Positions 35,700 through 42,195 of a stretch of DNA of 64,000 nucleotides are shown piece by piece (within the stretch, counting starts at the first letter, position 1; every line of letters starts with the position of its first letter). The notes beneath the pieces were generated by a model. The model did not search any database. It was not told where the DNA came from and worked only from the letters and a program-made list of their open reading frames with translations. The DNA lies in assembly GCF_010093065.1 (NCBI RefSeq), contig NZ_CP048113.1:6218001-6282000 (forward strand). Reading direction: 5' to 3'. The translations under genes were made by a program, and so were the position numbers. Source of the stretch: Chitinophaga agri. GTDB taxonomy: Bacteria > Bacteroidota > Bacteroidia > Chitinophagales > Chitinophagaceae.

Positions 35700-36419
35700 A
35701 TGAAAAGAACCACCATCTGGATATTATTCCTGTGTTGTTGTTGCAGCCTGCTGGTTGTAAAAGCACAGGCACAGGTTACATTGACGGGGACTATTATGGA
35801 CAAGGAAAATAAGCTTGTCCTTCCTTACGCCAGCGTGACCAATAAGAGTACCGGCCGCCGGGCCTATTCAGATAAGGGCGGTTTTTACCGGATATCTGCC
35901 AGTCCCAAGGATGTGATCGTATTTTCCTTTTTGGGGTATAAGTCCGACAGTATTGTGGTGGCCCAGAGCAGTGGGACGGAAACCCGTAACATCTCTCTGG
36001 TAGTGGAGGCAACGCAGTTGCGGGGTGTGGAAATTGGTACGCAGTACTCACCCTATCAGGCGGATTCCATTACCCGAAGAGAGCAATTCGGTTATATTCT
36101 CGATAAAAGGGATATGCCGCTGGCCGGAGGTAGTACACCTGTAGGGGCTGGTATTGTTTTTAGCCCGTTCACCCGTTATTCACGGAGGGAGAAGCAAAAA
36201 AGAGAGTTTAAGAAGATTTTTGCCAAGGCGGAACATGAACATTATGTGGATTCGCGGTTTACGCCGGCATTTGTGAGTAAAGTGACCAGTCTCAAGGGCG
36301 ACTCATTGCAGTTATTTATGCGGGAGAACTATCCTGACTACAATACACTGCGTACAATGCCTCAGGAGGACCTGATCTACTGGATCACAGATAAGTACAA
36401 AGCCTGGATCAAAAAGTAA
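35700..36419 (+). CDS. Secreted protein with carboxypeptidase regulatory-like (CarboxypepD_reg) domain
   Basis: A 239-residue protein with a signal peptide of unusual composition (FLCCCCSLLVVKAQ, four adjacent Cys). Residues about 25-100 form the beta-sandwich domain (VTLTGTIMDKENKLVLPYAS ... GFYRISASPKDVIVFSFLGY) that is common at the N-termini of TonB-linked receptors but here stands alone. The C-terminal half (EQFGYILDKRDMPLAGGSTP, then FSPFTRYSRREKQKREFKKI) is conserved-looking but of no known function. It is probably a cell-envelope protein. Confidence 0.82.
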   Translation: MKRTTIWILFLCCCCSLLVVKAQAQVTLTGTIMDKENKLVLPYASVTNKSTGRRAYSDKGGFYRISASPKDVIVFSFLGYKSDSIVVAQSSGTETRNISLVVEATQLRGVEIGTQYSPYQADSITRREQFGYILDKRDMPLAGGSTPVGAGIVFSPFTRYSRREKQKREFKKIFAKAEHEHYVDSRFTPAFVSKVTSLKGDSLQLFMRENYPDYNTLRTMPQEDLIYWITDKYKAWIKK

Positions 36420-36449
36420 CAGTAGTTACAGCACATACCATAATTAGCA

Positions 36450-36477
36450 ACGGCCACTCTGTCTCCAGAGTGGCCGT
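36450..36477. terminator. Bidirectional terminator
   Basis: ACGGCCACTCT (36450-36460) pairs exactly with AGAGTGGCCGT (36467-36477), a 6-base loop between, in the gap between convergent genes. Confidence 0.75.
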
Positions 36478-36510
36478 TTGCATGCAGAGGCCAATAGAAC
36501 AAAATATCTT

Positions 36511-37602
36511 TTAATTATAGACTTTCACCATGTAAACAAACTCTTCCAGTTTCTTCACCTGATCTACGCGGCTGAGTCCTTCAAGTTTATTCTTATGGTT
36601 CCATTCTTTTTTAGGCAGTTTCTCTTTAGGCATCTGTTCCAGCAGACGTTTCAGGTGAGCGGATTTTACTGCAAAAGCAATACCGTCTGACGTGGTCTGT
36701 TTGCCGGTTACGATACCTACTACATCACCTTTGCTATCCATCAGTGGAGCTCCACTGTTACCGGGGTTAACCGGGATAGATACCTGATAGGCTGCACTGT
36801 CTCCATTAAAGCCGGTCTGAGCGCTGATATAGCCTTCGCCATAAACAATCTCATCTCTTGGATAGCCCAGGGTGAAGACTGCTTCGCCGCGTGATGCACG
36901 GGCTGGTTTCAGTGAGTAAGGAAGTGGTTGACCTTTAAAAGTAGAGTCAGTGATCTTAAGGATGGCGAGGTCGCTGGAAATATCCTCAAATACACTGGCC
37001 GCTTTAAAGGCTTCACCTTTGGTATTTTGTATATATATGGAGTCAGCTCCTGCTACGACATGATAGTTCGTCACTACGTAGCCATTATTGGAGATGGCAA
37101 ATCCGGTACCACCATAAGTGCCGGGATTGGCCGGAGCTTTCTTTGAACTGTTAATGTCATTAATGAGGGCCGTCTGTGAGCGTTGTATGTGTTTCAGCTC
37201 GCGTCTTACATCCTCATATTCCGCTTTGGTTTTTTGTCTGCTGGCCTGTTGCATCAGTGCAATAGTAGACACAGAGGTCAGCAGTGCGATACCTGCTGCT
37301 GCAGCCATGTTCAGCACCAGCTTTCTGCTGATGGAGAAGACCTTTTTAGGTGCAGGAGATGCCGAAGGAGCAATATGTACATGATTATTAGCCATACCAG
37401 CATGGATCTTATCCATTTTTTCCTGCAAAGCTGACCTGCGTCCGAAGTATTCCAGCTGCTGAATGAGCTGCTGGTGAGCCAGCACCTGCTCATTGACCGC
37501 CGGGTCGGACTGGCGAAGCGCTTCGAAGGCAGTTTTTTCCTGCTCGTTCATTTCGCCCTCCAGGTAGCGTTCAATATCACGTATCATTGAAAATTCGTTC
37601 AT
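36511..37602 (-). CDS. Membrane protein fusing an anti-sigma-like N-terminus to a periplasmic trypsin-like serine protease
   Basis: A 363-residue protein. The start ATG 37602 (MNEFSMIRDIERYLEGEMNE) gives the usual anti-sigma opening; the frame is open to 37653. Residues 1-70 resemble the N-terminus of Bacteroidota anti-sigma factors (EALRQSDPAVNEQVLAHQQL). One membrane helix lies at about 94-117 and a coiled coil at 120-150. Residues 160-325 form an S1C/DegP-like protease: GTGFAISNNGYVVTNYHVVA with His181, SSDLAILKI with Asp211, and NPGNSGAPLMDSKGDVVGIV with Ser283. There is no PDZ domain. It lies 54 bases after an ECF-like sigma gene on the same strand, so it probably holds that sigma factor and may itself relay a periplasmic signal; this is inference. 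Confidence 0.88.
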   Translation of the reverse strand: MNEFSMIRDIERYLEGEMNEQEKTAFEALRQSDPAVNEQVLAHQQLIQQLEYFGRRSALQEKMDKIHAGMANNHVHIAPSASPAPKKVFSISRKLVLNMAAAAGIALLTSVSTIALMQQASRQKTKAEYEDVRRELKHIQRSQTALINDINSSKKAPANPGTYGGTGFAISNNGYVVTNYHVVAGADSIYIQNTKGEAFKAASVFEDISSDLAILKITDSTFKGQPLPYSLKPARASRGEAVFTLGYPRDEIVYGEGYISAQTGFNGDSAAYQVSIPVNPGNSGAPLMDSKGDVVGIVTGKQTTSDGIAFAVKSAHLKRLLEQMPKEKLPKKEWNHKNKLEGLSRVDQVKKLEEFVYMVKVYN

Positions 37603-37656
37603 CCCTGTAACCGCTTTTGCGGATCTGTCAAATGGAACACCCGACAGGTCCAAGAT

Positions 37657-38238
37657 TTATATTGTTGATTTATATTGTTCAAAAAATAATTTCTTCAGCC
37701 GCATCAGACATTTATACTTCTGGTTCTTGGCATTTTCTGAGTTGGTATAACCAAATTTCTCAGCAATGTCCTGCATAGACATCTTCCGGACATAATAGTC
37801 TTCCAGGATGGTTTTACAGGGTTCGCCCATATTACCCATTGCCTTTTCCATGATGGTGAACTGCTGGTCCTTTTCCTCATGTTCGGTAATGTCGCTCGTC
37901 TCTTCAGCGGGCAGTACTTCTTCCAGTTCATCCGGAAGCGCCAGTTGCCAGCTTCCTGTCTGTAATTTCTTCAACCATAGATGACGGCACACAGCATACA
38001 GATAAGTTTTCAGCTTGCTGTAAAGATCGAATTCTCCTTTTCTCGCCTTCTCATATAATATGATCATTGCCTCCTGGAAAAGATCTTTTGCATCATCCTC
38101 AGACCCTTTATACTGTAAAACCATTCTTAATATAGAAGGATAATTCTCCGTATAGATGGTCGCCAGCGCTCTGTCGTCGTTCCTGGTAAGTCCCAGTAGT
38201 AATTCCCGATCCCTTTCTATGTTCTGATTATGCTTCAC
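37657..38238 (-). CDS. ECF-like RNA polymerase sigma factor
   Basis: A 193-residue sigma-70 family protein. Region 2 has ENYPSILRMVLQYKGSEDDA and LFQEAMIILYEKARKG. Region 4 has CKTILEDYYVRKMSMQDIAE with FGYTNSENAKNQKYKCLMRL; the NAKNQKYKCL stretch is typical of a Bacteroidota branch distinct from the two ECF factors at 2346 and 4036. Just downstream is the membrane anti-sigma/protease fusion, probably its regulator. Divergently upstream, across 268 bases, is a small lipoprotein gene that could be a target. Confidence 0.9.
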   Translation of the reverse strand: MKHNQNIERDRELLLGLTRNDDRALATIYTENYPSILRMVLQYKGSEDDAKDLFQEAMIILYEKARKGEFDLYSKLKTYLYAVCRHLWLKKLQTGSWQLALPDELEEVLPAEETSDITEHEEKDQQFTIMEKAMGNMGEPCKTILEDYYVRKMSMQDIAEKFGYTNSENAKNQKYKCLMRLKKLFFEQYKSTI

Positions 38239-38506
38239 TTATTAATACAATTAAATGGCTTTGGTAACCCAAAGTAGCAGAAAAAATTTCCAAATCCCAA
38301 ATAAGACAGAACAACTGTCCGTTTCCTGCCGTCCAGACCGGACGCCTTCATATACGTTTTGATGTCTATATATGTAAATGTCCCGGTGGAAGGCGAAAAA
38401 ACAGATAAAAAGGGCCCGAAAAAAAAATTTTAAAAAAAGTGGGTTACCTTTTTTCAACGCCGGTATAAAGAGTAAATAATATTTCAAAAACCTAAAAAAT
38501 AGTCAA

Positions 38507-38722
38507 ATGAAAAACGCACTGAAAATTGGATTTTTAGCTTTAGCTCTGGGTGTATTCGCAGCTTCTTGCGGTGGTTCTACTACTCCAGCTGAAGGAGATA
38601 GCACTGCTAACGCAACTATCGACACAGCGACTGCTACAGTAGATACTGCAACTGCTACAGTTGATACAGCTACTGCTACAGTTGATTCTTCTAAAGCTGC
38701 AGTTGACACAACTAAGAAATAA
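38507..38722 (+). CDS. Small lipoprotein with 7-residue tandem repeats
   Basis: A 71-residue protein. A lipoprotein signal peptide (MKNALKIGFLALALGVFAAS) ends in a lipobox with the acylated Cys at residue 21, then GGSTTPAEGDS. The rest is built from TATVDTA repeats (three clear copies and degenerate flanking ones), finishing AAVDTTKK. There is no catalytic motif. It may be a surface or periplasmic stalk. It faces away from the sigma/anti-sigma-protease operon and has its own strong terminator. Confidence 0.8.
   Translation: MKNALKIGFLALALGVFAASCGGSTTPAEGDSTANATIDTATATVDTATATVDTATATVDSSKAAVDTTKK
38627..38689 (+). repeat. Three tandem 21-bp coding repeats
   Basis: Copies at 38627-38647, 38648-38668 and 38669-38689 share ACTGCTACAGT.GAT and encode ATATVDT. 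Differences between copies are mostly at third positions, and an extra degenerate copy lies just upstream. Confidence 0.85.
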
Positions 38723-38754
38723 TTGACCTGGTAAGCAATAAAAGGCTTTTATAT

Positions 38755-38789
38755 AACCGCTCCGTTTCTTAACGGGGCGGTTTTTTTTT
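38755..38789 (+). terminator. Strong terminator after the lipoprotein
   Basis: AACCGCTCCGTT (38755-38766) pairs with AACGGGGCGGTT (38771-38782) with a TCTT loop and one T-G wobble, followed by a run of T to 38789. Confidence 0.85.
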
Positions 38790-38878
38790 GTTAAGGGGCC
38801 CTGTTTATCTTTGTTTTTGAATAAAATATCTATAAAATAGGTTTTTATTAGAAATAATGTAATTTTTCGCAAAGACGC

Positions 38879-38908
38879 TTGGAAAATTCAAATCGCGGTG
38901 TATTTTTG
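38879..38908 (+). promoter_or_regulatory. Promoter of the aromatic operon leader (TTG-N19-TATTTTTG)
   Basis: TTG at 38879-38881 and TATTTTTG at 38901-38908 with exactly 19 bases between. Transcription would start near 38915, about 12 bases before the first leader ATG. No other promoter match is seen between here and pheA. Confidence 0.8.
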
Positions 38909-38926
38909 TCAGGCAATTAAGCGAAT

Positions 38927-38989
38927 ATGATACAGCAAACAACCTTTGGTTACTTTTATGGTTTCTATTATTTCTGGTTCCAGAAATAG
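38927..38989 (+). CDS. Aromatic leader peptide 1 (20 aa: 5 Phe, 4 Tyr, 1 Trp)
   Basis: A 20-codon frame, MIQQTTFGYFYGFYYFWFQK, stopping at 38987-38989. Ten of the twelve residues from position 7 to 18 are aromatic. It follows a good promoter and precedes an intrinsic terminator in front of pheA and the rest of the Phe/Tyr pathway. This is what a ribosome-mediated attenuator sensing charged tRNA for Phe and Tyr (and one Trp codon) would look like. Confidence 0.87.
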   Translation: MIQQTTFGYFYGFYYFWFQK

Positions 38990-39039
38990 GGAGGTCGTTT
39001 GTAGTACTGAAATATAAAGAAACTAGCAAAAGGCCTCCC
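38989..39039 (+). promoter_or_regulatory. Putative antiterminator of aromatic attenuator 1
   Basis: GGGAGGTC (38989-38996), starting on the last base of the leader stop codon, can pair with GGCCTCCC (39032-39039) in the 5' arm of the terminator, with one wobble pair. It would be exposed when a ribosome stalls on the aromatic codons and masked by a ribosome at the stop. Confidence 0.65.
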
Positions 39040-39062
39040 GGAACGGGAGGCCTTCTTTTTTT
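39028..39062 (+). terminator. Intrinsic terminator of aromatic attenuator 1
   Basis: AAGGCCTCCCG (39030-39040) is the exact complement of CGGGAGGCCTT (39044-39054) around a GAA loop, followed by a run of T to 39062. It is an 11-bp G/C-rich stem. Confidence 0.9.
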
Positions 39063-39084
39063 CCGATAATATCCAAATACGCAT

Positions 39085-39165
39085 ATGTTACGCCGTTTCA
39101 GTCTTTATTTCTTTTACTTTTTCTTTTACTTCTTTTACGTCGTAAAGGCCGGGACTCTTTTGTAA
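39085..39165 (+). CDS. Aromatic leader peptide 2 (26 aa: 8 Phe, 4 Tyr)
   Basis: A 26-codon frame starting MLRRFSLYFFYFFFYFFYVV and ending KAGTLL, stopping at 39163-39165. Twelve of fourteen residues from position 5 to 18 are Phe or Tyr. It begins 22 bases after the T-run of the first terminator and has its own terminator downstream. No promoter match lies between the two, so it is probably transcribed only when the first terminator is passed. Confidence 0.87.
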   Translation: MLRRFSLYFFYFFFYFFYVVKAGTLL

Positions 39166-39207
39166 TAAATGCACGAATAAATAACTGCAAATAAAAAGGG
39201 TCCCGGC
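39148..39207 (+). promoter_or_regulatory. Putative antiterminator of aromatic attenuator 2 (14 bp)
   Basis: GCCGGGACTCTTTT (39148-39161), lying in the last codons of the leader just before its stop, can pair with AAAAGGGTCCCGGC (39194-39207), the 5' arm of the terminator. It forms 14 consecutive pairs with a single wobble (39156 with 39199). This is the longest antiterminator helix of the three attenuators. Confidence 0.75.
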
Positions 39208-39225
39208 TCCGCTGGGGCCCTTTTT
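39193..39225 (+). terminator. Intrinsic terminator of aromatic attenuator 2
   Basis: AAAAAGGGTCCCGG (39193-39206) pairs with 39212-39225, including a GGGGCCC segment and two wobble pairs, and ends in five T. It lies 54 bases before pheA. Confidence 0.85.
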
Positions 39226-39279
39226 CATTTTATACAGTAGTTGCTACAGCAACTACAAATCCAAACCAAACATTAAAAA

Positions 39280-40104
39280 ATGCGTATCGCAATCCAGGGT
39301 TTTGAAGGATGTTTTCATCAGATAGCAGCAGAGGCTTATTATGGTAAGGGAATAGACATAGAATGTTGCGCATCCTTTCCGGAGCTCGTTAAGAAAGTAG
39401 TTAAACAGAAAGAGGCTGATGCCGGTGTAATGGCCATCGAAAACTCCATCGCCGGAAGTATTCTGCCAAACTACTCGCTGCTGAAAAATTCAGGTCTGCA
39501 TGTTATCGGTGAAGTATACCTTCATATCAAACAGCACCTGATGGTATTACCAGGCCAAACCCTGGAGGATATACGGGAAGTACATTCTCACCATATGGCG
39601 CTGCTCCAGTGCACTGAGTTCCTGGAAAAGCATCCGCATATGAAACTGGTAGAAACAGAAGATACTGCCCTCAGTGCCAAGCACGTAGCACAGAAGAAAC
39701 TGAAAAGTACCGCAGCCATCGCTGGTAAACTGGCTGCTGAAATATATGGTCTGGATATCATCGCACCGAATATCCATACTATCAAAAATAACTATACCCG
39801 CTTCCTGGTTATTTCTCCTAACGGAGTAACACCTGCCCCGGATGCCAATAAAGCTTCCGTATACTTCCAGACATCTCACGATCGCGGAAGCCTGGCAAAG
39901 GTGCTGACACAGGTAGCACAGGCTGGGATCAACCTGAGTAAAATACAGTCGTTCCCGATGCCGGCTAAAGAATGGAACTATTACTTCCATGCGGACTTCG
40001 AATTTGAGAACCTGAGCCACTTTGAGAAAAGTATCAGCAAAATTCAGCCGCTGACAGAAGATCTGAAAGTATTAGGTATCTATCAGAAAGGAAACACTCA
40101 CTAA
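39280..40104 (+). CDS. pheA: Prephenate dehydratase
   Basis: A 274-residue enzyme converting prephenate to phenylpyruvate. The catalytic domain has GFEGCFHQIAAEAYYG, GVMAIENSIAGSI and the essential NYTRFLVI. The C-terminal ACT domain (HDRGSLAKVLTQVAQAGINL, KIQSFPMPAKEWNYYFHADF) should bind Phe for feedback inhibition. There is no fused chorismate mutase; that activity is on the DAHP synthase downstream. It is the first gene of a seven-gene operon behind two aromatic attenuators. Confidence 0.94.
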   Translation: MRIAIQGFEGCFHQIAAEAYYGKGIDIECCASFPELVKKVVKQKEADAGVMAIENSIAGSILPNYSLLKNSGLHVIGEVYLHIKQHLMVLPGQTLEDIREVHSHHMALLQCTEFLEKHPHMKLVETEDTALSAKHVAQKKLKSTAAIAGKLAAEIYGLDIIAPNIHTIKNNYTRFLVISPNGVTPAPDANKASVYFQTSHDRGSLAKVLTQVAQAGINLSKIQSFPMPAKEWNYYFHADFEFENLSHFEKSISKIQPLTEDLKVLGIYQKGNTH

Positions 40105-40137
40105 TCACATACATCAGGACGCGGAAAACAAAGCACT

Positions 40138-41304
40138 ATGAACTTACAGGTAGCAAAAAGGCTGCAGCAAACGGAAGAATACTACTTCTCCAAGAAGCTC
40201 AGGGAAATAGACGAGATGAATAAAACAGGCGCAAAGGTGATCAACCTTGGTATAGGTAGCCCTGATCTGCCGCCTCATCCCTCTGTGATTGCCGCTTTGC
40301 ATGAATATGCACAGAAGCCTGACACCCATGCATACCAGGGGTACAAAGGTATTCCGGCATTACGTAAAGCAATGGCCGACTGGTACCAGCGCTTCTATGG
40401 TGTATCCCTCGAACCTGAAAAGGAAGTGCTGCCGCTCATCGGGTCTAAGGAAGGTATCATGCACATCTGCATGACCTACCTGCAGGAAGGAGACGAAGCA
40501 TTAGTGCCTAATCCCGGTTACCCTACCTACCGTTCTGCAGTAAACCTGAGTGGTGCTACGGTAGTAGATTATGATCTGGAAGAAAAGAACGGCTGGTTGC
40601 CTGATCTTGATGCCCTGGCAAAGAGAGACCTGAGTAAAGTGAAACTGATGTGGGTAAACTATCCGCATATGCCAACCGGCGCCCGCTTCAATGAAGCGTT
40701 TGCGCTTAAACTGATCGCATTTGCGAAGGAACATAACATCCTGATCTGTCATGATAATCCTTACAGCTTTATCCTGAACAAACAACCGCAAAGTCTGTTA
40801 CAGACGCCTGGTGCCAGGGATGTGGTACTGGAACTGAACTCTCTCAGCAAGTCATCCAATATGGCGGGCTGGCGTGTAGGTATGCTGGTAGGCAAACAGG
40901 AATGGATCAATGAAGTGCTACGCTTCAAAAGTAATATGGACTCCGGTATGTTCCAGCCGCTGCAGATGGCTGCTGTGAAAGCACTTGAGTTAGGCCCTGA
41001 ATGGTATGCCGAACTGAATGGTATCTATGAAGGTCGCCGTAAAAAGGTATATGAACTGCTGGAACTGCTGAACTGTTCATTCGATAAAGACCAGGTGGGA
41101 TTGTTCGTATGGGCAAAGATCCCTGCTGGTGCTAAAGACGGATTTGCTGTAACAGATGAGATCCTGCATAAAGCACAGGTATTCATCACACCGGGTGGTA
41201 TCTTTGGCAGCAATGGTAACGGCTACATCAGGGTAAGTCTCTGTAAAGATGAGAAAGTATTCGATGAAGTGCTGGATAGGATAAAAACAAAATTTAAGCA
41301 GTAA
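40138..41304 (+). CDS. Class I/II aminotransferase of the aromatic operon
   Basis: A 388-residue fold-type I PLP enzyme. KVINLGIGSPDLPPHPSVIA opens the substrate domain. YQGYKGIPALRKAMADWYQR and NPGYPTYRSAVNLSGA follow, and the PLP Lys lies in LNSLSKSSNMAGWRVGMLVG. Its place between pheA and tyrA suggests it aminates phenylpyruvate and 4-hydroxyphenylpyruvate, or prephenate; that specificity is from context. It starts 33 bases after pheA and ends 3 bases before tyrA. Confidence 0.9.
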   Translation: MNLQVAKRLQQTEEYYFSKKLREIDEMNKTGAKVINLGIGSPDLPPHPSVIAALHEYAQKPDTHAYQGYKGIPALRKAMADWYQRFYGVSLEPEKEVLPLIGSKEGIMHICMTYLQEGDEALVPNPGYPTYRSAVNLSGATVVDYDLEEKNGWLPDLDALAKRDLSKVKLMWVNYPHMPTGARFNEAFALKLIAFAKEHNILICHDNPYSFILNKQPQSLLQTPGARDVVLELNSLSKSSNMAGWRVGMLVGKQEWINEVLRFKSNMDSGMFQPLQMAAVKALELGPEWYAELNGIYEGRRKKVYELLELLNCSFDKDQVGLFVWAKIPAGAKDGFAVTDEILHKAQVFITPGGIFGSNGNGYIRVSLCKDEKVFDEVLDRIKTKFKQ

Positions 41305-41307
41305 GTC

Positions 41308-42153
41308 ATGGTCGCAACTATAGTAGGAACGGGTTTAATAGGTGGTTCACTGGCTATCAGCATGAAGGAGAAAGGTGTGGTCAACTGGATCATCGGGGTG
41401 GACCAGCGTGAAGAGAACCTGCAAAAAGCCCAGGAGCTGAAGATCATCGACGAAGGAGTTTCTTCCATCAAAGATGCGATGCAACGCTCTAAGCTCATCA
41501 TACTGGCTATACCCGTAGATGCGCTGTTGCAGATACTTCCTTCTGTAATGGATAACGCCGGACCTGAACATGTGATCATGGATGTAGGTTCTACAAAAGA
41601 AAAGATTCTGCAACTCGTTGCCGGTCATCCCAACAGAGGTCGCTTCGTGGCTGCCCACCCGATGGCCGGCACGGAATATTCCGGACCGGAAGCTGCTATA
41701 AAGAATCTTTTTACACAAAAGACCATGGTACTTTGTGATGTGAAGAACAGTGATGAAGATGCACTGGAAGTTGTTGAAAATATGGTAGACAAATTGCAGA
41801 TGCGTCTCGTATATATGAATGCAGTAGAACACGACCTGCACACCGCATATATATCACATATCTCTCACATTACTTCTTTCGCACTGGCGTTGACGGTACT
41901 GGAGAAAGAAAAGGAGCAGGGCCGCATTTTTGAACTGGCAAGCGGTGGTTTCGAATCTACCGTACGACTGGCAAAAAGCTCTCCCGATATGTGGGTGCCG
42001 ATCTTCAAGCATAACCGCCATAATGTGCTGGATGTACTGGATGAACACATCAATCAGCTACAGCAGATGAAACAGTTGCTCGAAAATGAAGATTACGAAA
42101 CATTCTATAAACTGATCCAGAAATCAAATAAGATCAGAAAAATATTAAAATAG
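41308..42153 (+). CDS. tyrA: Prephenate dehydrogenase
   Basis: A 281-residue NAD(P)-dependent enzyme of tyrosine synthesis. The nucleotide-binding motif is ATIVGTGLIGGSLAISMKEK at the N-terminus. HPMAGTEYSGPEAAIKNLFT contains the catalytic His, and AYISHISHITSFALALTVLE lies in the helical domain. There is no C-terminal ACT domain. It starts 3 bases after the aminotransferase stop. Confidence 0.93.
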   Translation: MVATIVGTGLIGGSLAISMKEKGVVNWIIGVDQREENLQKAQELKIIDEGVSSIKDAMQRSKLIILAIPVDALLQILPSVMDNAGPEHVIMDVGSTKEKILQLVAGHPNRGRFVAAHPMAGTEYSGPEAAIKNLFTQKTMVLCDVKNSDEDALEVVENMVDKLQMRLVYMNAVEHDLHTAYISHISHITSFALALTVLEKEKEQGRIFELASGGFESTVRLAKSSPDMWVPIFKHNRHNVLDVLDEHINQLQQMKQLLENEDYETFYKLIQKSNKIRKILK

Positions 42154-42195
42154 CCGATAGTCGGACAAACAAGAAAACAAACAATTCACTAGATT

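Noticed and set aside
38251..38487. A 78-codon minus-strand frame between the sigma gene and the lipoprotein
   Set aside because: The translation is dominated by Phe/Leu from A/T-rich DNA with no membrane-protein logic, and it occupies the probable divergent promoter region.
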